This document shows, piece by piece, positions 7,910-15,949 of a DNA stretch of 35,302 nucleotides. This DNA is from Pseudomonadaceae bacterium (lineage in GTDB: Bacteria; Pseudomonadota; Gammaproteobacteria; Pseudomonadales; Pseudomonadaceae), in NCBI GenBank assembly GCA_019747155.1, contig JAIERD010000234.1, forward strand, positions 1 through 35,302, read 5' to 3'. How positions within the stretch are numbered: position 1 is the stretch's first letter; each line of letters starts with the position of its first letter. Both the position numbers and the translations under genes were made by a program. The notes beneath the pieces are model-generated. The model ran no database searches and was not told the origin of the DNA. It saw only the letters and a list, made by a program, of their open reading frames with translations.

Positions 7910-10039
7910 TCAGTTCTGCCCCACCGTCGCAACGATGGTGACCTGCTTGTTATCCGGAATTTCTTGGTAGGCCAGCACGTGCATATTCGGCACTGCGAGG
8001 CGCGCAAAGCGCGAAAGCATCGCCCGAACCGGGCCAGCCACCAGCAAAATCGCTGGCTTGCCGAGCATCTCCTGACGCTGCGCTGCGTCCACCAAGGAAC
8101 GTTGTAACTTTTCAGCCATGCCAGGCTCCAAAAGAATGCCTTCTTCGGAGCCTTGGCCGGCCTTCTGAATACTGTTGAGCAATATCTGTTCCAACCTTGG
8201 CTCAAGGGTGATCACAGGCAGCTCCGGCTCTAGTCCCACAACGCTTTGCACGATTGCCCGGGCCAGCGACACGCGCACCGCAGCCACCATGGCGGCGGGA
8301 TCTTGACTCTTGGTGGCGGCATTGGCGATGGTTTCGGCGATGGTGCGAATATCCCGTACCGGCACCTGCTCTTGCAGCAACGCCTGTAGCACTTTAAGTA
8401 GGGTCGACAAAGACACAGTGCCCGGCACCAACTCTTCGGCAAGCTTGGGTGAGCTTTTAGCCAACAACTGCAACAACTGCTGAACTTCCTCGTGACCGAG
8501 CAGTTCATGGGCATGCTTGTGCAGCACCTGGTTGAGGTGAGTCGCCACCACGGTGCTGGCGTCCACCACGGTATAACCCAGCGACTGCGCCTGGTCGCGC
8601 TGGTTTGGATCTATCCACACGGCCTCCAGGCCGAACGCTGGGTCCTTGGCGGCGATGCCGTTGAGCGGGCCGAACACCTGCCCCGGATTAATCGCCAGCT
8701 CGCGATCTGGATAGACCTCTGCCTCCGCGACGCTAACGCCCATCAGGGTCAAACGATAGGCATTGGGCAGCAGGTCGAGGTTGTCGCGGATATGCACCGA
8801 GGGCATCAAAAAACCCATCTCTTGCGAGAGCTTCTTACGTACCCCCTTGATTCGCGCCAGCAGCTGCCCACCCTGAGCACGATCGACCAACGGAATCAGC
8901 CGATAACCCACCTCCAGGCCCACCATATCGACCGGCGTTACATCATCCCAGCCGAGTTCCTTGGTTTCCTGGGAGCGCGCAGCCGGTAGCGCCTCTTGCT
9001 GGCGCTGCACCTCATGTACTTCTTCCTCTTTGACCAGCCGCTGGCGATTGGCAATCCAATAGGCGCCACCCGCAGCCACCAGCCCCAGACCAACAAAAGA
9101 CACATGCGGCATGCCGGGCACCAAGCCCATGGCGATCAAAATAATCGCCGAAACGGCCAGTGCCTTGGGCGAGGTAAACATCTGCCGATTAACCTGGGCG
9201 CCCATGTCTTCCGAGCTGGACACCCGCGTCACCATGATCGCCGCCGCCGTCGACAACAACAGGGACGGAATCTGCGCCACTAAACCGTCACCGATGGTCA
9301 GCAGCGCATACACCTTGCCCGCATCTGAGAAGCCCATTTGATGCTGGAAGATGCCGATGGCCACGCCACCGATCAGGTTGATAAACAGAATCAGCAAACC
9401 GGCCACGGCGTCACCACGGACGAACTTGCTGGCACCGTCCATGGAGCCGTAAAAATCGGCTTCCTGGGAGACTTCCGAGCGACGCTTTTTGGCTTCCGCC
9501 TGCTCGATCAAGCCGGCGTTCAAGTCGGCATCAATGGCCATTTGCTTGCCCGGCATAGCATCCAAGGTAAAACGTGCGCTGACCTCGGAGATGCGCCCGG
9601 CGCCCTTGGTCACCACCACAAAGTTGATGATCATCAAGATCGCAAACACCACGATACCGACCACGTAGTTGCCGCCGATCACCACTTCGCCGAAGGCCTG
9701 GATCACCTTACCGGCAGCCTCGTGACCATCATGCCCGTGTAACAGCACCACCCGCGTGGAAGCGACGTTCAGCGCCAGGCGCAGCAAGGTGGCGATCAGC
9801 AAAATGGTCGGAAATACCGCGAAATCCAGCGGCCGCAAGGCGTACACGCAGACCAGCAGGACCACAATCGACAAGGCGATATTGAAAGTGAACAGCACGT
9901 CGAGCAGAAACGGCGGGATCGGCAACATCATCATGGCGAGCATGACGAGCAGCAGCAACGGCACGCCTAAATTGCCATGCCGCAAGCCCGCGAGGTTACC
10001 GCGCACATTGCCCATCATTTGCGTGCGATCTACTGCCAC
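7910..10039 (-). CDS. flhA: Flagellar type III export gate protein FlhA
   Basis: FlhA forms the nonameric ring of the export gate and docks substrate-chaperone complexes. The 709-residue protein has about eight membrane helices in residues 24-315 and a large cytoplasmic domain from about 360. The FHIPEP family signature lies near 148-175 (GRISEVSARFTLDAMPGKQM). The start is a GTG at 10039 with TGGAGT upstream; no better start is visible. A sigma-54 promoter candidate and a FleQ-box-like palindrome lie in the 165-base gap before it. flhA heads flhA-flhF-fleN-fliA, a FleQ-dependent unit in P. aeruginosa. Confidence 0.98.
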   Translation of the reverse strand: MAVDRTQMMGNVRGNLAGLRHGNLGVPLLLLVMLAMMMLPIPPFLLDVLFTFNIALSIVVLLVCVYALRPLDFAVFPTILLIATLLRLALNVASTRVVLLHGHDGHEAAGKVIQAFGEVVIGGNYVVGIVVFAILMIINFVVVTKGAGRISEVSARFTLDAMPGKQMAIDADLNAGLIEQAEAKKRRSEVSQEADFYGSMDGASKFVRGDAVAGLLILFINLIGGVAIGIFQHQMGFSDAGKVYALLTIGDGLVAQIPSLLLSTAAAIMVTRVSSSEDMGAQVNRQMFTSPKALAVSAIILIAMGLVPGMPHVSFVGLGLVAAGGAYWIANRQRLVKEEEVHEVQRQQEALPAARSQETKELGWDDVTPVDMVGLEVGYRLIPLVDRAQGGQLLARIKGVRKKLSQEMGFLMPSVHIRDNLDLLPNAYRLTLMGVSVAEAEVYPDRELAINPGQVFGPLNGIAAKDPAFGLEAVWIDPNQRDQAQSLGYTVVDASTVVATHLNQVLHKHAHELLGHEEVQQLLQLLAKSSPKLAEELVPGTVSLSTLLKVLQALLQEQVPVRDIRTIAETIANAATKSQDPAAMVAAVRVSLARAIVQSVVGLEPELPVITLEPRLEQILLNSIQKAGQGSEEGILLEPGMAEKLQRSLVDAAQRQEMLGKPAILLVAGPVRAMLSRFARLAVPNMHVLAYQEIPDNKQVTIVATVGQN

Positions 10040-10056
10040 GTTGCCACTCCAGCCGA

Positions 10057-10070
10057 TTCAATCTTTTGAC
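10057..10070 (-). promoter_or_regulatory. FleQ-box-like palindrome in the flhA leader
   Basis: The plus strand reads TTCAATCTTTTGAC. It matches 10 of 14 positions of the FleQ consensus GTCAATaaaTTGAC, including the whole right half-site and all but one base of the left. It lies downstream of the predicted sigma-54 start (about 10086) and upstream of the flhA GTG. A downstream FleQ site is established for the P. aeruginosa flhA promoter. The call is by pattern only. Confidence 0.5.
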
Positions 10071-10095
10071 GCTCAAGGCGCCTGTGAATCAGCTA

Positions 10096-10113
10096 GTGCA
10101 AGAACTCGTCCAA
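10096..10113 (-). promoter_or_regulatory. Sigma-54 promoter of flhA
   Basis: The minus strand reads TTGGACGAGTTCTTGCAC. It has the obligatory GG, ten bases, GC spacing (10111-10110 and 10099-10098) and a perfect TTGCA -12 element; the -24 element, TGGACGA, is imperfect. Predicted start is near 10086, about 47 bases before the flhA GTG. RpoN control of flhA is known in P. aeruginosa. Confidence 0.6.
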
Positions 10114-10204
10114 CTAAGCCAACTGTTTGAGCGATAAAGAAAAATCTTTACCCAATGGACAAGTTGAAGGGGCCGACGCAGTGCTCAGTCAGGGGGGGGA
10201 GGAG

Positions 10205-11341
10205 TTACTCGTCGCGGCGCAGGTCGGGCGGAATCGGTAGATCCGGCAGCGGCGCCGGGCGTTTGCCTTTGCCGGACTGGTACTGCCTGAGCTGATAAAC
10301 GTAGGCCAGTACCTGGGCCACAGCCAGGTACAAGCCGGCCGGAATCTGTTGGTCCAATTCAGTTGAGTAGTAAACCGCCCGCGCCAGCCCCGGCGATTCC
10401 AGCAGCATGACTTTATGCTCTTGGGCAATTTCACGAATTTTCAGAGCGGTAAAATCGCTGCCCTTGGCCAGCAGCACCGGGGCACTGCCCTGGGCCGGAT
10501 CGTATTTGAGCGCCACGGCAAAATGCGTTGGGTTGGTAATTACCACATCCGCCTGGGGCACCGCCGCCATCATCCGCCGCTCAGCCATTTGCCGCTGCAA
10601 CTGACGAATCCGCGACTTGACCTCGGGCTTACCTTCACTGTCTTTGTATTCGTCGCGCACTTCCTGCTTGGTCATCATCAGTTTTTGGCGGTTATCCCAA
10701 ATCTGAAAGGGTATATCGACCACCGCAATCAAAATTAACCCGCACGCCATCCACAACATGCTCCAACCGACGATATTGACGCTGTGGATAATGGCCGAGG
10801 GCAATGGCTCATAGGCGATAGCCTGCAGGTCTTTCTGGTAGCTGCGCAGCACCGCTAACGCCACCAAAACTATGACCGTGAATTTGCCCAACGCCTTGAG
10901 CAGCTCCACCAAGGCGTGGGTGGAAAACATCCGTTTAAGACCCGCCAGCGGGCTCATCCGGCTGAGTTGGGGCGCCATCGACTCGGCTGAAAACAACCAG
11001 CCACCCAAGGCGATCGGACCAACCAAAGAGGCAATTACCAGGATCAACAGCAGCGGCAACATGGCCTCCAGCACCATCTTGCCGGACAGCAACAAGAACA
11101 GCGCCATGGAGCCGTCATCCAGCAGCACCTCGCGCGGCAGGTCGAAGTTTTTTTGCATCATCGTCAGCAGCATATGGCCAAAATCGGCGCCATAAACCAG
11201 TAAGCCGCCAATTCCCGACAGCGTCACCGCCACCGTATTGAGCTCCCGTGAACGAGCAACCTGGCCTTTTTTGCGCGACTCTTCTAAGCGTTTGCCCGTG
11301 GGCTCTTCACTCTTGTCCGCGCCACTCTCGCTTTCAGCCAT
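10205..11341 (-). CDS. flhB: Flagellar export switch protein FlhB
   Basis: FlhB switches the export apparatus from rod/hook to filament substrates with help from FliK. The 378-residue protein begins with a charged tail (SEEPTGKRLEESRKKGQVARS), has four membrane helices between about 35 and 215, and a cytoplasmic domain with the self-cleavage motif NPTH at 270-273 (cut between N and P). It ends in a proline-rich tail (PAPLPDLPIPPDLR). The ATG at 11341 follows fliR by 9 bases. Eight consecutive G bases (10192-10199) lie just beyond its stop, outside the reading frame. Confidence 0.98.
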   Translation of the reverse strand: MAESESGADKSEEPTGKRLEESRKKGQVARSRELNTVAVTLSGIGGLLVYGADFGHMLLTMMQKNFDLPREVLLDDGSMALFLLLSGKMVLEAMLPLLLILVIASLVGPIALGGWLFSAESMAPQLSRMSPLAGLKRMFSTHALVELLKALGKFTVIVLVALAVLRSYQKDLQAIAYEPLPSAIIHSVNIVGWSMLWMACGLILIAVVDIPFQIWDNRQKLMMTKQEVRDEYKDSEGKPEVKSRIRQLQRQMAERRMMAAVPQADVVITNPTHFAVALKYDPAQGSAPVLLAKGSDFTALKIREIAQEHKVMLLESPGLARAVYYSTELDQQIPAGLYLAVAQVLAYVYQLRQYQSGKGKRPAPLPDLPIPPDLRRDE

Positions 11342-11350
11342 GACAGATCC

Positions 11351-12127
11351 TTAGCGCGCGCGCGCCAATTCACGCAACAGCTGCAAGCCGTCGCTGGCCA
11401 GCTGCTGGTATTGGGCCAGAAAATCCCCCAGACCCAGCCAGAAAATCACCAGGCCGAGCACCATGGTCAGCGGAAAACCGATCGAGATGATGTTCAATTG
11501 CGGCGCCGCCCGGGTCATCAAGCCGAACGCCAGGTTGATCACCAGCAATGCGGTGACCGCCGGCAGCACCAGCAATAAACCGGCGCCGAACACCCAGCCC
11601 AGCTTGCCAGCCAACTCCCAGTAGTGGGCCGTCGACAAACCCGTGCCGATGGGCAAGGTAATAAAACTCTCGGCCAATACCTCAAACACCACCAGATGAC
11701 CGTTCATGGCCAAAAACAGCAGGGTCACCAGCATCAGCAGCATCTGCGCCAACACCGGCACTGAGACGCCATTACCAGGATCGACCATGGCGGCAAAGCC
11801 CAAGCCGGTTTGCACCGCGATAATCTGCCCCGCCACCGAAAATAAGTGAAAGAACAACTGCAAGGTGAAGCCCAGCATCACCCCGATGAGAATCTCTTGG
11901 GCGATGAGCAAGATGGCCTGCAAGCTCACGGCATCGAATGGCGCGATCGGCGGCACCGTGGGTGCCAGCACCAGGCAAATCGCCAGGGCCAGATACAGTC
12001 GCACTCGAGCTGGCACCAGCTTGGTACCAATAATCGGCATCACCATCAGCAAGGAGGCGATGCGAAACAACGGCAGCAGAAAACTCCCCACCCAGGCGCC
12101 GATCTGCTCGGTGGTCAGTTCCAACAT
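11351..12127 (-). CDS. fliR: Flagellar export gate protein FliR
   Basis: FliR is part of the FliP5-FliQ4-FliR1 export gate in the MS-ring. The 258-residue protein is almost wholly hydrophobic, with about six membrane helices, and starts MLELTTEQIGAWVGSFLLPLFRIASLL, which is typical of the family. The conserved glycine-rich and proline-containing stretch GNGVSVPVLAQMLLMLVTLLFLAMNGH is present. It lies 4 bases after fliQ and 9 before flhB, so the genes are co-transcribed from the fliL promoter or nearby. Confidence 0.97.
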   Translation of the reverse strand: MLELTTEQIGAWVGSFLLPLFRIASLLMVMPIIGTKLVPARVRLYLALAICLVLAPTVPPIAPFDAVSLQAILLIAQEILIGVMLGFTLQLFFHLFSVAGQIIAVQTGLGFAAMVDPGNGVSVPVLAQMLLMLVTLLFLAMNGHLVVFEVLAESFITLPIGTGLSTAHYWELAGKLGWVFGAGLLLVLPAVTALLVINLAFGLMTRAAPQLNIISIGFPLTMVLGLVIFWLGLGDFLAQYQQLASDGLQLLRELARAR

Positions 12128-12131
12128 GGGC

Positions 12132-12401
12132 TTAGCCGATGACCCGCGGAATGTTCTGAATCAAGGTTTGGGTGTATTCCATCAGCTCGCGCACCAACCA
12201 GGGGCCGGCCCAGATCAGCGTCATCAGCATAACCAGCAGGCGTGGTACGAAGCTCAAGGTTTGCTCGTTGATTTGCGTCGCGGCCTGAAACATCGCCACC
12301 AGCAAGCCCACCAGCAAACTGGGCAACACCAGCAAACCGACAATCACGGCGATCAACCACAGCGCCTCACGGATCAGGTCTACCGCCACTTCGGGAGTCA
12401 T
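12132..12401 (-). CDS. fliQ: Flagellar export gate protein FliQ
   Basis: This 89-residue gate subunit has two membrane helices (about 15-40 and 52-75). It starts MTPEVAVDLIREALWL, the usual FliQ beginning. I chose the ATG at 12401 because it is preceded by GGAG and gives the standard length of 89; the open frame extends 26 codons upstream into non-homologous sequence. It is 22 bases after fliP. Confidence 0.97.
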   Translation of the reverse strand: MTPEVAVDLIREALWLIAVIVGLLVLPSLLVGLLVAMFQAATQINEQTLSFVPRLLVMLMTLIWAGPWLVRELMEYTQTLIQNIPRVIG

Positions 12402-12423
12402 AAGCGTCGCTCCACGTGCGTAT

Positions 12424-13179
12424 CTAAAGGGTGCCGAAACTACTGGCCAAGGTGCCGATGACCAGCGCCCAACCATCAATCAGCACAAACAGCATGATTT
12501 TGAACGGCAGCGAAATAATCAGCGGCGAGAGCATCATCATGCCCATAGCCATCAGCACACTGGCCACCACCATATCGATGATCAGGAACGGGATAAAAAT
12601 CATAAAGCCGATCTGAAATGCGGTTTTCAGCTCCGAGGTAACGAAGGCCGGCACCAGAATGGTCATCGGCGCGGCTTCCGGCGCAACGATGTCGGTACGT
12701 TTGGACAAGCGTACAAACAGCTCAAGATCGGAGGCGCGGGTCTGCGCCAGCATGAATTTCTTCAACGGCACTTCGGCTTTGGCGATCGCCTGCTGGGCCG
12801 GCAGCTGATCCTTCAAGTAAGGCTGCAGCGCATCTTGGTTTATTTGATCGAACACCGGCGCCATGATGAACAGGGTCAAAAACATCGCCAGCCCGGTAAG
12901 AATCTGGTTCGACGGCGTCTGCTGCAAGCCCAACGCCTGCCGCAAAATCGAAAAAACGATGATGATCCGGGTGAAGCTGGTCATCAGCATCACGAAGGCT
13001 GGGATAAAGCTCAGCGCGGTCATGATCAGCAGAATCTGCAGATTGACCGAATACTCCTGCTGGCCCGCAGCGTTGTTGGACAGTGTGATCGCCGAAATCG
13101 ACAGTGGATCGTCGGCGCCAAAGGCCAATGGCGCGACCAAACCCAACAACACGACCAACAGAATACGCAATACAGCCAT
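12424..13179 (-). CDS. fliP: Flagellar export gate protein FliP
   Basis: FliP is the main subunit of the export gate pore. The 251-residue protein has a cleavable signal peptide ([24 protein letters not shown], cleavage probably after the AFG segment), unusual for an inner-membrane protein but typical of FliP, and four membrane helices. Family signatures include [19 protein letters not shown] and [26 protein letters not shown]. The ATG at 13179 overlaps the fliO stop by one base (TGATG); a TTG one codon earlier is possible. Confidence 0.97.
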   Translation of the reverse strand: MAVLRILLVVLLGLVAPLAFGADDPLSISAITLSNNAAGQQEYSVNLQILLIMTALSFIPAFVMLMTSFTRIIIVFSILRQALGLQQTPSNQILTGLAMFLTLFIMAPVFDQINQDALQPYLKDQLPAQQAIAKAEVPLKKFMLAQTRASDLELFVRLSKRTDIVAPEAAPMTILVPAFVTSELKTAFQIGFMIFIPFLIIDMVVASVLMAMGMMMLSPLIISLPFKIMLFVLIDGWALVIGTLASSFGTL

Positions 13180-13619
13180 CAAGGTTTGTCCTTCTGATCC
13201 TTGCCCAACAACTCCATCAGGCGCTGGGCAAACTCGCTACTGGCCGGCTCACTGTCGGGCAGATGCACCGGCTCTTTAAGCACATGCAAGGGAGTGATGC
13301 GGCCCGCGCTTAAACCCAGCAGAATTTGTTCGCCGCCCACTTGCACCAGCACCAGCCGATCGCGCGGCCCCAGTGCTTGGGTGGCCAACAACTTGATGAC
13401 CTGCGCGCCGCGCGGACCAATACGCTGCACGCGGCGCAGCAACCAGGCCAGCACGAAGATCAGGCCGATGACCAACAGCAAACCCAGCAGCATCTGGCCC
13501 AGCTGAGCACTCAGATTGCTACTACTAGTCACCACCTGTGCAGCGGCCACAGCGGGGCCAGGCTCAGCCGCCAGGGCCGTCAGCGGCAGGCCGCTCAACA
13601 GCCAAAGAAAGCTGCGCAT
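13179..13619 (-). CDS. fliO: Flagellar biosynthesis protein FliO
   Basis: FliO helps assemble the FliP ring. The 146-residue protein has an N-terminal signal-like helix ([21 protein letters not shown]), one membrane helix near 41-64 ([22 protein letters not shown]) and a cytoplasmic domain with [19 protein letters not shown]. The ATG at 13619, 4 bases after fliN, fits the family's length; the open frame extends 15 codons upstream into fliN. FliO is the least conserved gate protein, but position and sequence agree. Confidence 0.93.
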   Translation of the reverse strand: MRSFLWLLSGLPLTALAAEPGPAVAAAQVVTSSSNLSAQLGQMLLGLLLVIGLIFVLAWLLRRVQRIGPRGAQVIKLLATQALGPRDRLVLVQVGGEQILLGLSAGRITPLHVLKEPVHLPDSEPASSEFAQRLMELLGKDQKDKP

Positions 13620-13623
13620 GGGT

Positions 13624-14091
13624 TTAGCGCAACTTCTTGATGCGTTCACTTGGACTGATGACATCAGTCAAGCGAATGCCAAATTTCTCGTTCACCACCA
13701 CCACCTCACCGTGAGCGATCAAAGTGCCGTTGACCAACACATCCAGCGGCTCGCCGGCCAACCGATCAAGCTCGATCACCGATCCCTGGTTGAGCTGCAG
13801 CAGGTTGCGAATGGTGATTTCGGTATTGCCAACTTCCATGGAAATCGACACTGGGATATCCAGAATCACATCCAGATTCGGTCCATCCAGGCTCACTGGC
13901 GCGCTCGAGCGTGCCGGCGAACTGCCGAACTCTTCCATTTTCGCCCGTGGCGCTGCGGGTTCTGCCGCCGCACTGGCCATCATCGCGTCGATGTCATCCT
14001 GATCGGCATCGCCAGCCTCAGACAAGGCTGCCGCCCACTCATCGGCCAAAGCCTGTTCTTCGGGAGAGGTGTTTTCGTCTTCGTCTGCCAT
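13624..14091 (-). CDS. fliN: Flagellar switch protein FliN
   Basis: FliN forms the lower C-ring with FliM and helps dock FliH-bound export substrates. The 155-residue protein has an acidic N-terminal tail (DEDENTSPEEQALADEW) and a C-terminal SpoA domain (about 75-152: LDVILDIPVSISMEVGNTEITIRNLLQL, then GEPLDVLVNGTLIAHGEVVVVNEKFGIRLTDVISPSERI). The 109-base gap to fliM contains only a short inverted repeat (GTCGC-6-GCGAC) and no evident promoter. Confidence 0.98.
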   Translation of the reverse strand: MADEDENTSPEEQALADEWAAALSEAGDADQDDIDAMMASAAAEPAAPRAKMEEFGSSPARSSAPVSLDGPNLDVILDIPVSISMEVGNTEITIRNLLQLNQGSVIELDRLAGEPLDVLVNGTLIAHGEVVVVNEKFGIRLTDVISPSERIKKLR

Positions 14092-14200
14092 CGTGTGTCC
14101 TCGGCGAGCTCTAAGAACCCGCTTAATGTTTAGTGCGCCTGCTTATGTCGCGCTGTGGCGACGTTAAACAGCCTCTAAAATATGGGTTAAGCGCCGCGCA

Positions 14201-15172
14201 TCAGCGCAAACGCTCGACCGGATTGAGTATTTGGAAGGCCAGTTTGCCTTTGTGCGCGCCCAACTTGACGGTAAAGGCCGGCACGCCATTGGCGCGCAGC
14301 AACACCTGATCGGGCAAGTCCACCGGAATTACATCACCCGGCTGCATATGCAAAATATCCCGCAGCTTTAATTGGCGACTGGCCACGGTGGCGCCCAGCG
14401 GTACGCTGACATCGAGAATATCTTCGCGCAGGGCATTCACCCAACGCTCATCCTGATCATCGACATCGGACTGAAAACCGGCATCAAGCATGTCGCGAAT
14501 CGGCTCAATCATCGAATACGGCATGGTTACGTGAAGGTCGCCGCCACCGCCATCCAACTCGATGTGAAAGGTAGAGACCACCACCACTTCGCTGGGGCTG
14601 ACGATGTTGGCCAAGGCCGGGTTCACTTCCGAGCTGATGTACTCAAAGTTAATATCCAGCACCGCATGCCAGGCTTCTTTGAGGTCGACAAAGGCCTGGT
14701 CAATAACCATGCGCACCACCCGCAACTCGGTGGGAGTGAATTCACGACCTTCGATCTTGGCGTGGCGGCCATCGCCGCCAAAGAAGTTATCCACCAGTTT
14801 GAACACCAACTTGGCATCCAGAATGAACAAGCCGGTACCGCGCAGCGGCTTCATCTTCACCAGGTTGAGACTGGTGGGTACATACAAGGAATGCACGTAC
14901 TCGCCGAACTTCATCACCTGCACGCCACCGACCGCCACATCGGCCGAACGGCGCAGCAGGTTAAACATGCTCACGCGGGTGTAACGAGCAAAGCGCTCGT
15001 TGATCATCTCCAGCGTTGGCATGCGGCCGCGAACGATGCGGTCCTGGCTGGACAGGTCATAGGTTTTCGCCGTGCCGGGCTCAGCAGCCTCTTCAGTCTC
15101 GACTGCACCGTCATCGACGCCATGCAGCAGGGCATCAATTTCGTCTTGTGAGAGCAGATCTTGCACAGCCAT
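14201..15172 (-). CDS. fliM: Flagellar motor switch protein FliM
   Basis: FliM receives CheY-P and passes the signal to FliG. The 323-residue protein begins with the CheY-docking peptide (residues 7-17, LSQDEIDALLHG), then an acidic linker, a middle CheC-like domain (about 50-230), and a C-terminal SpoA domain (about 245-320: LGATVASRQLKLRDILHMQPGD). It lies 12 bases after fliL. All parts expected of a full FliM are present. Confidence 0.98.
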   Translation of the reverse strand: MAVQDLLSQDEIDALLHGVDDGAVETEEAAEPGTAKTYDLSSQDRIVRGRMPTLEMINERFARYTRVSMFNLLRRSADVAVGGVQVMKFGEYVHSLYVPTSLNLVKMKPLRGTGLFILDAKLVFKLVDNFFGGDGRHAKIEGREFTPTELRVVRMVIDQAFVDLKEAWHAVLDINFEYISSEVNPALANIVSPSEVVVVSTFHIELDGGGGDLHVTMPYSMIEPIRDMLDAGFQSDVDDQDERWVNALREDILDVSVPLGATVASRQLKLRDILHMQPGDVIPVDLPDQVLLRANGVPAFTVKLGAHKGKLAFQILNPVERLR

Positions 15173-15184
15173 TAATCCAAGCTC

Positions 15185-15727
15185 CTACTGCAATACGATA
15201 TTGGTAAACAGCACTTGTTCGACCGCCAATTTACCGGTCTCTTTTTGCGCCAGGGCTTGCACGCTCGCGGTGGTTTGCTGACGGAGCATTTCCTTGCCGA
15301 CCGGCGTGCTCAAAGCCTCAAAGTCCTGCCCAGAGAACAGCATGACCAAGTTATTGCGCAGCACCGGCATGTGCTCGTGCAAGGCATCCAGCTCAGCCTT
15401 GTCGCGCCCCATCAGTGCGACGCTGACTTGCATATAACGCTGGCGGCCTTTGTAGTTGAAGTTGACCACAAACGCCGGCGCCAAAACCTCGTAGATAGCC
15501 ACTTGCTTGCCGGGCTTGGCCTCACCTTCGACGGCCGCATGCTCTTCGGGCTTGGCCTCGTCTTTCTTGTCATTTTTCTTCAGAAAGAACCAGACGCCAC
15601 CGCCTGACAAACCAATCACCAGCAGCAAACCCACCACGATCAAAATAATCAGCTTGAGTTTGCTTTTGCCGGCAGGTTTGCCCTCGGCATCGGCCGCTGC
15701 TGGAGTTTTCTCTTCTTTCTTAGCCAT
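15185..15727 (-). CDS. fliL: Flagellar basal body-associated protein FliL
   Basis: FliL surrounds the stators in the inner membrane and affects torque. The 180-residue protein has a Lys/Ala-rich cytoplasmic tail, one membrane helix at about 24-48 ([21 protein letters not shown]), a charged stalk, and a periplasmic stomatin-like domain (VLAPAFVVNFNYKGRQRYMQVSV) ending EQVLFTNIVLQ as usual. It is first in fliLMNOPQR-flhB, behind a strong sigma-54 site. Confidence 0.97.
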   Translation of the reverse strand: MAKKEEKTPAAADAEGKPAGKSKLKLIILIVVGLLLVIGLSGGGVWFFLKKNDKKDEAKPEEHAAVEGEAKPGKQVAIYEVLAPAFVVNFNYKGRQRYMQVSVALMGRDKAELDALHEHMPVLRNNLVMLFSGQDFEALSTPVGKEMLRQQTTASVQALAQKETGKLAVEQVLFTNIVLQ

Positions 15728-15776
15728 GCCAATAATCCGTCACTGATCGTTTTATGTCAGCGTTCAAGGGGTTAGG

Positions 15777-15793
15777 AGCAAGTGTTATGCCAG
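15777..15793 (-). promoter_or_regulatory. Sigma-54 promoter of the fliL operon
   Basis: The minus strand reads TGGCATAACACTTGCT against the consensus TGGCACGNNNNTTGCT. The -24 GG (15791-15790) and -12 GC (15779-15778) have correct spacing. Predicted start is near 15766, about 39 bases before the fliL ATG. RpoN/FleQ control of fliL is established in P. aeruginosa. I saw no convincing FleQ box in this leader. Confidence 0.8.
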
Positions 15794-15870
15794 TTCATCA
15801 ATATTATGGCCTAACCCTGCATTGTTCGACTCGCGCAGCGGATATACCAGTAAGCCCACGCACTGTCACC

Positions 15871-15902
15871 CAAAAACGAGTTCGCCCGGTTCCCCGGGCG
15901 AA
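15871..15902 (-). terminator. Rho-independent terminator after fliK
   Basis: A perfect 9-bp stem, TTCGCCCGG/CCGGGCGAA (15881-15889 and 15894-15902), has a 4-base loop. On the minus strand it is followed by CTCGTTTTTGG, a short T-run. It lies about 50 bases beyond the fliK stop and separates fliK from the fliL promoter. Confidence 0.85.
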
Positions 15903-15949
15903 TTAAAGTTTAGATCAAGGCGACTGATTACCTGGCAGCCTGTCGGACT

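Noticed and set aside
10135-10150. TAAAGA-AAAA-TCTTTA inverted repeat upstream of the flhA promoter
   Set aside because: AT-only 6-bp stem with no following T-run on the minus strand; too weak to call a terminator or binding site.
10192-10199. Run of eight G bases, possible phase-variable tract
   Set aside because: It lies beyond the flhB stop and before the flhA promoter elements, so slippage would not alter a protein; no promoter spacer falls on it.
14092-14200. 109-base fliM-fliN gap as a promoter or regulatory RNA
   Set aside because: It contains only a 5-bp inverted repeat and no sigma-54, sigma-28 or clear sigma-70 pattern.
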